Source: an uncultured Moraxella sp.
GTDB taxonomy: Bacteria > Pseudomonadota > Gammaproteobacteria > Pseudomonadales > Moraxellaceae
Length of the DNA stretch: 7,704 nt
Assembly (NCBI GenBank): GCA_937975585.1
Contig: CALJUC010000280.1
Location: 1-7,704 of the forward strand
Direction: 5' to 3'
Shown here: piece by piece, positions 1 to 6,600 of the stretch
Numbering within the stretch: the stretch's first letter is position 1
Layout of the letters: each line of letters begins with the position of its first letter
The notes under the pieces: model-generated
Told to the model about the DNA's origin: nothing
Databases searched by the model: none
Seen by the model: the letters and a program-made list of their open reading frames with translations, nothing else
Program-made: the position numbers and the translations under genes

Positions 1-2728
1 CTTGCGCAATACCGTTAATGGTCAGATGAACCAAATGCAGTGTTTCGGTAAATGCATGCTCATCTTCATATTGGGTTTCACGCAATTGCTTGAGTAACGC
101 CACTTGTAACCAGTTTAACGAATTCAAATACGGCAAACGTAATGCCAGTGAGCGCGCCAATGAACGGTTATCATCAAGTGGGGTTTCTTGGTCGGTAAGC
201 TTTAATAAAGCCGTTTTACTGCGTTCATATTCAGCCACGATTTGGTCAAAAATCGCTTGTGCTTCCTCTTTATTCTCGGCAAGTTGTGCATAAGTGGCCG
301 CAATACTGATGTCAGTTTTCGCCATGACCTGTGCCATATTCGATAGCATCGCTTGCATAAAGGCTGAATGTTGCGCGTTGTGTTTAAGTTTTTCTAAGTT
401 GTCTGGATTGTCCTTAATCAGTTGGTCAACTGCGGTACCAAAGCCATACCAAGCGGGCAACATTAAGCGGTTTTGCATCCAAGAGAATACCCAAGGAATC
501 GCGCGTAAGTCTTGAATACGTGCCAAGGTTTTACGGCTGGCAGGGCGCGAACCAATATTTAGGCTTGCGATTTCTTTGACCAAACTGGTTTGTAAGAAAT
601 AGTCGATAAAGTAAGGTTGGGTAATCAGCGCACGATAGCTGTTAAAGGCTGCGTGTGATAACTCATTCATTAGGTTGTCATCAGGGCGTTCACTGTGGCT
701 TGGCAGTAAGCTTGCTTTTAGCGTGGCGGCAATTAAGGTTTCGAGGTTGCGTTCGGCGTTGCCCGCGTCCGCATATTTGGCAGTGATGACCTCACCTTGT
801 TCAGTGATACGGATTTGGCCTGCCACTGAACCTTCTGGTTGTGCCAAAATCGCTTCGAATGACGGACCACCACCACGACCCACACTACCACCACGGCCGT
901 GGAATAGACGCAGACGAATGTCATACTTTTCTGCTAACTCAACGAGTTGGACTTCTGCTTGGTAAAGTGACCATTGACTGGTGACATAACCACCGTCTTT
1001 GTTACTATCTGAGTAGCCAAGCATGATTTCTTGGATGTTATCGCGACTTGCGACCACCGCTTTATACCATGGTTTGTCCAAGATTTCGCTCATTACGCGG
1101 CTGCTGTTTTGTAGCGCTTCGATAGTTTCGAACAATGGCACGATATTGATACGGCTATTGGGTTGACCGTTTTGGATGGTCAACAGACCAGTTTCTTTTA
1201 ATAGTAAGGCAACGGCCAATAGGTCACTGACTTCTTCAGCATTTGAGATAATGCTTTGGTTAATGGCATTTTCGCCATAGCGGGTTTTGATGTCTGCAGC
1301 CGCTTGGAAAATCGCTAATTCGCGTTGGGTCTGTTCATCATACTCGACATATGGGTTGAACAGCGGACGAGCAGTTGACAACTCGCGTAAAAGCACACGT
1401 TGACGTGCTGTTTCTGACAACGATAAATAATCTTCTAAATCGGCTTGCTTAAACAAGTCATGGACGGTTTCGGCATGGATGCCCGCATGTTGACGTAAAT
1501 CAAGCGGCATGAGGTAAAAACCAAATACCTCTACTGCACGAATCACATCGGCTAGACGCTCATTGGCCAATAACTCACTGCCATTATCGATAAGCGAATC
1601 ATACACATCCCATAAATCGGCCAAGAATTCATCGCTATTGGCATACGGCTCGCCTAAGCCGAAGCGGCAACCATAGTGCAAGCCAAAGGTATGTGAGGTG
1701 GCAACAAGGCGCGATGAGATAAAGCCAATGGCACGGCGATAGGGTTCTTCTTCACGCGATACATCATCGTCCGTTGAACTGCTAGATAGTTTGAGTACGC
1801 TGTCACTCACCTTGACATTGCGACTTGATAATGACAATTCTTGGTAGAGTTTGCCAAGTTGGTCGCGGTAAAAATAAAACACAGTCGCTGATTGACGATT
1901 AAAGGCGTAGCGCAAGGTATCGGCTGATACGAATGGGTTACCGTCACGGTCACCACCAATCCAACCGCCTATATTGAGCAGGTTCGGTAACTCAAGCTCG
2001 CTAAAGCGTTCTTTTAGCTGATAGTCAAGTTTGCGATATAGGCTAGGAATGGCTTCAAAGAAACTTAAGTCAAAATAGGCGATACCATTGTCGATTTCAT
2101 CTTTTACCGTGATTTTGAAGTGACGTGTTTCGTTGGTCTGCCATTGGGCAAGTAAGGCCGCTTCTAGTTGCTGTTCAATACGGTATTTTTGGTAGCCGAC
2201 TGCGGTATTGTGCTGTTCAAGTAGCGCCCGGATTTGACGGTGCAAAGATAAGATGGTTTGACGTTGCACCTCGGTTGGGTGGGCCGTTAGTACCGCACTA
2301 ATATAGGTATCATCCAGCTGTTCTTGTAAGTCGTCTTCGTCAATGCCTTGCGCTTTGATTTCATCCATCACATGGGCAAAGCTACTTTTGGCGGCGTGCT
2401 CGTCTTGTTCATAGGCTAAGCGGCGGCGCTCGTGGTGCATATCTTCAGCGATGTTAAAGACTTGCGCAAACAGACCGCAGGCACGAATCAGGTTTTTACG
2501 TTGCTGGACATTGAGTTTAGGTAAAATAGCTTGAATGGTGGTTTGTGGGTCTTCACCTTGTAATAGTGCATCAATCGTTTGCTTGACTGGCGCTGAGGTT
2601 TGTTGTTCGATGACCTTTAATAGGACACGACTTAATAGTTGGGTATCTTCTAATAATGGTAAGTCTTTATCATTATCTAAAATATGATCGTGTGCCAAAG
2701 GCGGTAAAGCTGGAGCATTCGTTGGCAT
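1..2728 (-). CDS. ppc: Phosphoenolpyruvate carboxylase (3' end cut by window edge)
   Basis: This enzyme carboxylates PEP with bicarbonate to give oxaloacetate and phosphate; it is a cytosolic anaplerotic enzyme, usually a homotetramer. I read 909 uninterrupted codons. Diagnostic motifs are VLTAHPTEVQRQ with catalytic His150 (E. coli His138), GGWIGGDRDGNP around residues 254-265, GYSDSNKDGGY with Lys577 (E. coli Lys546), and the active-site loop FHGRGGSVGRGGGP at 609-622 with His610, Arg612 and Arg618 (E. coli His579, Arg581, Arg587). GSRPASRK lies at about 726. The last visible residues, LTINGIAQ, normally precede the C-terminal GLRNTG, so only a handful of codons are missing; the full length would be about 916 aa against 883 in E. 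coli. The extra length is about 12 residues before His150 and about 19 between it and Lys577. The start at 2728 is preferred because a GAGG-type ribosome site lies about 9 nt upstream. An in-frame ATG five codons earlier (2743) has no such site. The gene is divergent from prpE. Confidence 0.97.
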   Translation of the reverse strand, partial: MPTNAPALPPLAHDHILDNDKDLPLLEDTQLLSRVLLKVIEQQTSAPVKQTIDALLQGEDPQTTIQAILPKLNVQQRKNLIRACGLFAQVFNIAEDMHHERRRLAYEQDEHAAKSSFAHVMDEIKAQGIDEDDLQEQLDDTYISAVLTAHPTEVQRQTILSLHRQIRALLEQHNTAVGYQKYRIEQQLEAALLAQWQTNETRHFKITVKDEIDNGIAYFDLSFFEAIPSLYRKLDYQLKERFSELELPNLLNIGGWIGGDRDGNPFVSADTLRYAFNRQSATVFYFYRDQLGKLYQELSLSSRNVKVSDSVLKLSSSSTDDDVSREEEPYRRAIGFISSRLVATSHTFGLHYGCRFGLGEPYANSDEFLADLWDVYDSLIDNGSELLANERLADVIRAVEVFGFYLMPLDLRQHAGIHAETVHDLFKQADLEDYLSLSETARQRVLLRELSTARPLFNPYVEYDEQTQRELAIFQAAADIKTRYGENAINQSIISNAEEVSDLLAVALLLKETGLLTIQNGQPNSRINIVPLFETIEALQNSSRVMSEILDKPWYKAVVASRDNIQEIMLGYSDSNKDGGYVTSQWSLYQAEVQLVELAEKYDIRLRLFHGRGGSVGRGGGPSFEAILAQPEGSVAGQIRITEQGEVITAKYADAGNAERNLETLIAATLKASLLPSHSERPDDNLMNELSHAAFNSYRALITQPYFIDYFLQTSLVKEIASLNIGSRPASRKTLARIQDLRAIPWVFSWMQNRLMLPAWYGFGTAVDQLIKDNPDNLEKLKHNAQHSAFMQAMLSNMAQVMAKTDISIAATYAQLAENKEEAQAIFDQIVAEYERSKTALLKLTDQETPLDDNRSLARSLALRLPYLNSLNWLQVALLKQLRETQYEDEHAFTETLHLVHLTINGIAQ

Positions 2729-2808
2729 GGTGTGGTCCCTCATATCAGTAATTTTACGTAAGCAAACGCCTTATTTATAGCACGCATTGGCTCAATGCCG
2801 CTACGTCT

Positions 2809-2841
2809 GGCGAAATCTTGGTTATCATAACAAATTTCGCC
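2809..2841. repeat. 33-bp imperfect inverted repeat over the ppc -10, possible operator
   Basis: The outer arms GGCGAAAT (2809-2816) and ATTTCGCC (2834-2841) are exact reverse complements. Nested inside are GTTAT (2821-2825) and ATAAC (2827-2831), separated by one base and offset by 1 bp from the outer symmetry axis. The element covers the predicted ppc -10 and probable start site, so a protein bound here would block ppc transcription. It lies upstream of or across the ppc start and far upstream of the rightward promoter, so it is unlikely to act as an RNA hairpin in either transcript. I do not recognise the cognate regulator. Confidence 0.45.
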
Positions 2842-2851
2842 GTCACCACAA
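2824..2851 (-). promoter_or_regulatory. Predicted sigma-70 promoter of ppc
   Basis: Read on the minus strand, the -35 is TTGTGG (2846-2851), the spacer is 16 bp, and the -10 is TATGAT (2824-2829) with an extended -10 TG one base upstream (2831-2832). Initiation would fall near 2817, leaving a leader of about 89 nt before the ppc start. The -35 is only a partial match, but the extended -10 compensates. A second A/T-rich candidate (TATAAA, 2774-2779) has no acceptable -35. This is a motif-based prediction only. Confidence 0.5.
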
Positions 2852-2863
2852 GCGTTAATGCGC

Positions 2864-2892
2864 AGATAAATTTAGATAAAAAATATTTTTTT
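2864..2892. promoter_or_regulatory. A/T-rich tract upstream of the prpE promoter, UP-element-like
   Basis: AGATAAA occurs twice 10 bp apart (2864-2870 and 2874-2880), one helical turn. The second copy runs into a perfect 14-bp A/T palindrome of six A, TA and six T (2878-2891). The tract ends 7 bp upstream of the -35 hexamer at 2899, the usual place for RNA polymerase alpha-subunit contacts, and such phased A-tracts are expected to be bent. It could also serve the divergent ppc promoter. The activating role is inferred from position and composition. Confidence 0.4.
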
Positions 2893-2898
2893 CATATA

Positions 2899-2927
2899 TT
2901 GACGCGGTAATAGGCATTTGCTATATT
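2899..2927 (+). promoter_or_regulatory. Predicted sigma-70 promoter of prpE-mmsA-acyl-CoA dehydrogenase
   Basis: The -35 is TTGACG (2899-2904, five of six consensus bases), the spacer is exactly 17 bp, and the -10 is TATATT (2922-2927, five of six). Initiation is expected around 2933-2935, giving a leader of about 65 nt before prpE. No sigma-54 type GG-N10-GC promoter was noticed, which sets this prpE apart from the sigma-54/PrpR-controlled prpBCDE operon of enteric bacteria. Confidence 0.7.
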
Positions 2928-2932
2928 CATAA

Positions 2933-2953
2933 AACGATACAAGATGTATCGTT
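2933..2953. repeat. Perfect 9-bp inverted repeat with 3-nt spacer at the predicted prpE start site
   Basis: The arms are AACGATACA (2933-2941) and TGTATCGTT (2945-2953), separated by AGA. The element begins 5 bp after the -10 hexamer and spans about -1 to +19. Its size, symmetry and placement are typical of an operator for a dimeric repressor, for example of the TetR or GntR family. I cannot assign it to a known motif. Alternatively, once transcribed it would form a 9-bp hairpin at the extreme 5' end of the mRNA and could protect the transcript. Confidence 0.6.
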
Positions 2954-2960
2954 AATAATT

Positions 2961-2992
2961 AAGGAATTTCATAACTATCGCCACGCTAAGGA
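2961..2992 (+). promoter_or_regulatory. Two Shine-Dalgarno-like sites upstream of prpE, only the second used
   Basis: AAGGA at 2988-2992 lies 6 nt before the ATG at 2999 and fixes the prpE start. A second AAGGA at 2961-2965 is too far from that ATG and has no ATG, GTG or TTG at usable spacing. It may be a chance match, a relic of an earlier start, or a standby site for ribosomes. Confidence 0.5.
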
Positions 2993-2998
2993 CAGCAT

Positions 2999-4981
2999 AT
3001 GACATTTGCCGCGCTATACCAACAATCTCTTGATGATAAGACTGCATTCTGGGGCGAACAAGCCCGTCGTATTTACTGGCACAAACAGCCAGATCAAATC
3101 CTTGATGAGAGCAACTTACCATTCGCCAAGTGGTTCGTCGGTGGCGAAACCAACTTATGCTACAACATGGTGGACCGTCACTTAGAAGACCGAGCCGAGC
3201 AAGACGCTTTCATTTGGGTATCTACCGAAGTCAATTCAGAAATGACTGACAACTATCCAAATATTATCAATGCCTTCAAAAAATTGGGCGATAACGTTGA
3301 ATTATATAACGACTACGCTAAAAGCCGCATTACTTACCAACAACTCTACAAAGAAGTTAACTACTTTGCCGATGTGCTACAACGTCAAGGCGTAGGCAAA
3401 GGTGACCGTGTGGTTATCTATATGCCGATGATTTTGGAAGCGGCGTATGCGATGCTTGCTTGTGTGCGTATCGGTGCGATTCACTCAGTGGTGTTTGGCG
3501 GCTTTGCCTCACACAACTTGGCAGTACGTATGGATGACGCTGAAGCCAAAATGGTCATTACCGTGGACGCAGGTCTTCGTGGCGGCAAGCTCATCAATTA
3601 CAAAAACTTGGTCAATAAAGCCGTTGAAGAGGCAAAAGTCAAGCCAACTGTATTGTTGGTTGATCGCGGTATTATGCCATTTGAGCCACAACCGCAAGAT
3701 GTTGACTATGCCACTGAACGTGCGATTAGTGTCGAAAATAACGCCAAAGTCGACTGCGTTTGGCTTGAGTCAAATGAACCTTCTTATCTGCTTTATACCT
3801 CAGGTACCACAGGCACACCAAAAGGTGTCCAACGTGACACCGGTGGTCATGCCGTAGCACTTACCACGGCGATGGACTTGATTTATAACGGTAAAGCCGG
3901 TCAAACCTTTTGGGCGATTTCAGATATTGGTTGGGCGGTTGGACATTCATTCACCATCTATGCGCCGTTACTGGCGGGTATGACCAGTATCATGTACGAA
4001 GGCTTACCGACGAATCCTAACCCAGGTATTTGGTGGCGTATTGTTGAAGCCAATAAAGTTGATATCTTGTTCACCGCACCGACTGGCGTGCGTATGCTGC
4101 GCAAACAAGACGAAATGTGGATGAGCCGCTACGATATCTCAAGCTTAAAATCATTCTTCCTAGCAGGCGAGCCGCTTGATGAGCCAACCGCAGAATGGCT
4201 AACTGGTCATATGGGTGTGCCAATTCTTGACCACTACTGGCAAACCGAAACAGGCTGGCCAATTCTAAGTCATGCACCAAAATTTGCAGGTGATGCTGAC
4301 CACAAAGCACATAAACAAGGTTCACCAGGCTATCCGATGTTTGGCTTTGATGCAAAAGTCATCAATGAAGCGACAGGCGAGCCATGCCAACCAAATGAAA
4401 AAGGTATGTTGATGCTGTCAGCACCACTACCACCGGGCTGTCTATCAACCGTTTGGCGCAATGATGAGCGTTTTATCAATGGCTACTTTGCATTACTTGA
4501 TGGCAAACAGTACTCAACCTCTGACTATGCCGTCATCGACGAAAATGGCTATTACTACATCCTTGGCCGTACCGATGATGTGATTAACGTGGCAGGCCAT
4601 CGACTAGGTACCAAAGAAATCGAAGAGGCCATTGGACACCACCCAGAAGTTGCGGAATCAGCGGTGGTCGGTATCCATGATGAACTCAAAGGCGAGTTGC
4701 CGATTGCCTTCTGTATCCTAAAAAATCATGACTTGGTGGATGATACCGAAAACCGTTTCCGTATCGAACAGCAAATTGTGGGTGAGGTATCAAGACAACT
4801 TGGCGCATTAGCAAAACCTGCTGCGGTGTATTTCCCGAAAGCCTTACCAAAAACCCGCTCAGGTAAAATCTTACGTCGCTCAATCAAAGCACTAGCTGAA
4901 GGCAAAGAAACCGGTGATATGAGTACGCTTGATGACCCAACAGCAATCGATGCGGTAAAACAAGCGATTGCCGACTACTAA
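2999..4981 (+). CDS. prpE: Propionyl-CoA synthetase (propionate--CoA ligase)
   Basis: This enzyme activates propionate with ATP and CoA through a propionyl-AMP intermediate; it belongs to the cytosolic ANL adenylating superfamily. The protein has 660 residues. The N-terminal acetyl-CoA-synthetase-type domain includes FWGEQARRIYW near residue 17 and FVGGETNLCYN near 46. The ATP-binding loop YTSGTTGTPKG is at 266-276, YWQTETGWP at 413-421, and the hinge region GRTDDVINVAGHRLG begins at 523. The C-terminal catalytic Lys623 sits in KTRSGKILRR and corresponds to Lys592 of Salmonella PrpE, the residue controlled by acylation. PrpE identity over acetyl-CoA synthetase rests on close resemblance to E. 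coli PrpE along the whole length (ESNEPSYLLYTSG, IGWAVGHS, EGLPTNPNPGIWW). Compared with the 628-aa E. coli protein there is an insertion of about 30 residues near 78-107. The gene is first in a probable operon with mmsA, not next to prpBC in this window. Confidence 0.93.
   Translation: MTFAALYQQSLDDKTAFWGEQARRIYWHKQPDQILDESNLPFAKWFVGGETNLCYNMVDRHLEDRAEQDAFIWVSTEVNSEMTDNYPNIINAFKKLGDNVELYNDYAKSRITYQQLYKEVNYFADVLQRQGVGKGDRVVIYMPMILEAAYAMLACVRIGAIHSVVFGGFASHNLAVRMDDAEAKMVITVDAGLRGGKLINYKNLVNKAVEEAKVKPTVLLVDRGIMPFEPQPQDVDYATERAISVENNAKVDCVWLESNEPSYLLYTSGTTGTPKGVQRDTGGHAVALTTAMDLIYNGKAGQTFWAISDIGWAVGHSFTIYAPLLAGMTSIMYEGLPTNPNPGIWWRIVEANKVDILFTAPTGVRMLRKQDEMWMSRYDISSLKSFFLAGEPLDEPTAEWLTGHMGVPILDHYWQTETGWPILSHAPKFAGDADHKAHKQGSPGYPMFGFDAKVINEATGEPCQPNEKGMLMLSAPLPPGCLSTVWRNDERFINGYFALLDGKQYSTSDYAVIDENGYYYILGRTDDVINVAGHRLGTKEIEEAIGHHPEVAESAVVGIHDELKGELPIAFCILKNHDLVDDTENRFRIEQQIVGEVSRQLGALAKPAAVYFPKALPKTRSGKILRRSIKALAEGKETGDMSTLDDPTAIDAVKQAIADY
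3230..3319 (+). other. Insertion of about 30 residues in the PrpE N-terminal domain
   Basis: Residues of about 78-107 of PrpE, between IWVSTE and RITYQQL, have no counterpart in E. coli PrpE as I recall it, where only about five residues join the equivalent segments. The insert is polar, with an amphipathic-looking stretch INAFKKLGDNVE, and it stays in frame with normal codon use. The downstream offset (Lys623 here, Lys592 in Salmonella) agrees with one insertion of this size. Boundaries are approximate. Confidence 0.6.
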
Positions 4982-5035
4982 CCTAAACTTAATAAATAAT
5001 TTATTTTAAAACGGAAAACTAAAAAGGAATTCATC
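4982..5035 (+). other. Short prpE-mmsA intergenic spacer with mmsA ribosome site
   Basis: The 54-nt gap holds an A/T-only inverted repeat, AATAAAT (4991-4997) and ATTTATT (4999-5005), too weak for an intrinsic terminator and lacking a GC stem. AAGGA at 5024-5028 is placed 7 nt before the mmsA ATG. A poor promoter-like pair (TTGCCG at 4968-4973, AATAAA at 4991-4996) can be drawn but is not convincing. Read-through from prpE is the simplest reading. Confidence 0.6.
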
Positions 5036-6529
5036 ATGAGCATTGTAAAAGTAAAGCAACTGATTAATGGTGAGTTTGTAGACTCAACCACCGACCAGTG
5101 GATTGATTTGACCAACCCAGCCACCCAAGAAGTCATCGCCCATGTGCCACAAACCACACCGGACGAGATTAACCAAGCGGTTGCAGCGGCAAAGGAAGCC
5201 TTCAAAACTTGGCGCAAAGCCCCAATCAGCACCCGTGCTCGCGTGTTCTTAAAGTACCAAGAACTTATCCGTGCCAACATGGATGAATTAGCGGCATTGC
5301 TAACCGAAGAGCAGGGTAAAACCCTTGCTGACGCAAAAGGTGATGTATTCCGTGGTCTAGAAGTCGTAGAACACGCAGCAGGTATTGGTAACCTACAACA
5401 AGGCGGCTTTATCGAAAACGTGGCGACCGGTGTTGACATGTACAACATCCAACAACCACTTGGGGTGTGTGCGGGTATTACCCCATTTAACTTCCCAGCG
5501 ATGATTCCGCTTTGGATGTTCCCAATGGCGATTGCGACGGGTAACACCTTTATCCTAAAACCATCTGAGCAAAACCCAATGGTAACCATGCGCTTAGTGG
5601 AACTTGCGCTTGAATCTGGTATTCCAAAAGGCGTATTAAACGTGGTACACGGTGGTAAAGATACCGTTGACGCAATCTGTGATCACCCAGATATCAAAGC
5701 GATTTCATTCGTTGGTTCAACAGGCGTGGGTACGCACGTTTATAACCGCGCAAGTGCGGCTGGCAAACGTGTCCAATGTATGATGGGGGCAAAAAACCAC
5801 GCGGTTATCCTACCAGATGCCAACAAAGAACAGTGCTTAAACCAACTAGCAGGCGCGGCATTCGGTGCAGCGGGTCAGCGTTGTATGGCATTGTCAGTCG
5901 TTATCTTGGTTGGCGAAGCCAAAAACTGGGTCAACGACATCAAAGAACGTGCTGAAAAATTGGTGGTATCAGCCGGTAAACATGACAAAGACTTGGGTCC
6001 GCTAATTTCTCCACAAGCTAAAGCACGTGTCGAAAAACTGATTCAATCAGGCGTGGATGAAGGTGCGGAATTGTTACTTGATGGCCGTGGTATTACAGTC
6101 GAAGGCTATGAGAATGGTAACTTTGTTGGCCCAACGATTATCAATAATGTGACCACCGAAATGACTTGCTACAAGCAAGAAATCTTTGGCCCAGTATTGG
6201 ATATCATGTACGCAGATACCTTGGATGAAGCGATTGAAATCATCAATGCCAATCCAAACGGTAACGGTACTGCGATTTTCACCCAATCAGGTGCAGCCGC
6301 GCACAAATTCCAACAAGACATTGATGTGGGTCAAGTTGGTGTGAACTTACCAATTCCAGTGCCACTACCAATGTTCTCATTCACAGGTTCACGCGCAAGT
6401 AAACTTGGTGACTTGGGTCCATACGGCAAACAAGCGGTACAGTTCTATACCCAAACCAAAACCATCACCGCACGTTGGTTCGATGATGAAGCTAGCAAAG
6501 GTGTGAACACCACCATTTCATTAAAATAA
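5036..6529 (+). CDS. mmsA: Methylmalonate-semialdehyde dehydrogenase, CoA-acylating
   Basis: This enzyme converts methylmalonate semialdehyde with NAD+ and CoA to propionyl-CoA and CO2, the last step of valine breakdown in this branch; malonate semialdehyde to acetyl-CoA is a common second activity. The 497-residue aldehyde dehydrogenase fold shows TPFNFPAMIPLWMFP with oxyanion-hole Asn152, ILKPSEQ, the cofactor loop FVGSTGVG at 225-232, and catalytic Cys283 in GQRCMALS. The hydrolytic aldehyde dehydrogenase motif ELGGK is replaced by MMGAKNH, so its general-base Glu position is Met249 by my alignment. This is the hallmark of the CoA-dependent MmsA/IolA group. The C-terminal signature IPVPLPMFSFTGSRAS also fits. 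Length is normal for the family (about 485-505). An AAGGA site 7 nt upstream supports the ATG at 5036. Since inositol catabolism IolA has the same motifs, the neighbouring acyl-CoA dehydrogenase is what favours the valine role. Confidence 0.95.
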   Translation: MSIVKVKQLINGEFVDSTTDQWIDLTNPATQEVIAHVPQTTPDEINQAVAAAKEAFKTWRKAPISTRARVFLKYQELIRANMDELAALLTEEQGKTLADAKGDVFRGLEVVEHAAGIGNLQQGGFIENVATGVDMYNIQQPLGVCAGITPFNFPAMIPLWMFPMAIATGNTFILKPSEQNPMVTMRLVELALESGIPKGVLNVVHGGKDTVDAICDHPDIKAISFVGSTGVGTHVYNRASAAGKRVQCMMGAKNHAVILPDANKEQCLNQLAGAAFGAAGQRCMALSVVILVGEAKNWVNDIKERAEKLVVSAGKHDKDLGPLISPQAKARVEKLIQSGVDEGAELLLDGRGITVEGYENGNFVGPTIINNVTTEMTCYKQEIFGPVLDIMYADTLDEAIEIINANPNGNGTAIFTQSGAAAHKFQQDIDVGQVGVNLPIPVPLPMFSFTGSRASKLGDLGPYGKQAVQFYTQTKTITARWFDDEASKGVNTTISLK

Positions 6530-6550
6530 TATTAACTCACTATATTGTCG

Positions 6551-6582
6551 GGGCATAGCGGCTAAGTGCTAGCGGTATGCCC
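6551..6582 (+). repeat. Hairpin between mmsA and the acyl-CoA dehydrogenase gene
   Basis: GGGCATA (6551-6557) pairs with TATGCCC (6576-6582). After a small internal loop, GCTA (6561-6564) pairs with TAGC (6570-6573), closing a five-base loop. No T-run follows (the next bases are TATATTAAGG), so it is not a standard intrinsic terminator. It lies 6 nt upstream of the AAGGA ribosome site (6589-6593) of the next gene. It could lower read-through, mark an mRNA processing or stability boundary, or bind a regulator. A TATATT at 6541-6546 resembles a -10 but lacks a good -35. Confidence 0.55.
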
Positions 6583-6600
6583 TATATTAAGGATAGCCTC

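Noticed and set aside
90..515. Two adjoining plus-strand open frames of 67 and 73 codons
   Set aside because: Both lie antisense inside ppc, whose minus-strand reading is unbroken and motif-rich here. Their products are low-complexity and Ser/Cys-rich.
675..965. Plus-strand 96-codon frame and an overlapping minus-strand 63-codon frame
   Set aside because: Both overlap the ppc active-site loop FHGRGGSVGRGGGP. The Pro- and Val-rich translations reflect the Gly-rich ppc codons read in other frames.
1..2728. Possible frameshift or pseudogene in ppc, because no complete start-to-stop frame is found for it inside the window
   Set aside because: Reading the minus strand from 2728 to the edge gives one continuous frame with every catalytic motif in order; the stop simply lies outside the window.
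2741..2743. Alternative ppc start at the in-frame ATG at 2743
   Set aside because: No Shine-Dalgarno sequence precedes it, whereas the ATG at 2728 has a GAGG-type site at suitable spacing.
3447..3857. 136-codon plus-strand frame within prpE
   Set aside because: It is a +1 shadow of the PrpE adenylation domain with no start signal and no recognisable motifs.
2999..4981. Acetyl-CoA synthetase (acsA) as the identity of the ligase
   Set aside because: The two families are related, but the sequence follows PrpE from the N-terminus (FYQ/LYQQS-like start, ARRI-W, FARWF-like segment) to the DLTTIDDP-like tail. Substrate choice is still inferred, not shown.
4978..5589. 203-codon open frame on the minus strand opposite mmsA
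   Set aside because: It lies antisense to a clearly conserved aldehyde dehydrogenase. Its translation is rich in Ser, Cys and Trp, shows no recognisable family, and has no good ribosome site. It is a mirror frame produced by codon bias.
6551..6582. Rho-independent terminator ending the operon after mmsA
   Set aside because: The stem is credible but no run of T follows, and a functionally linked gene with its own ribosome site begins 18 nt later.
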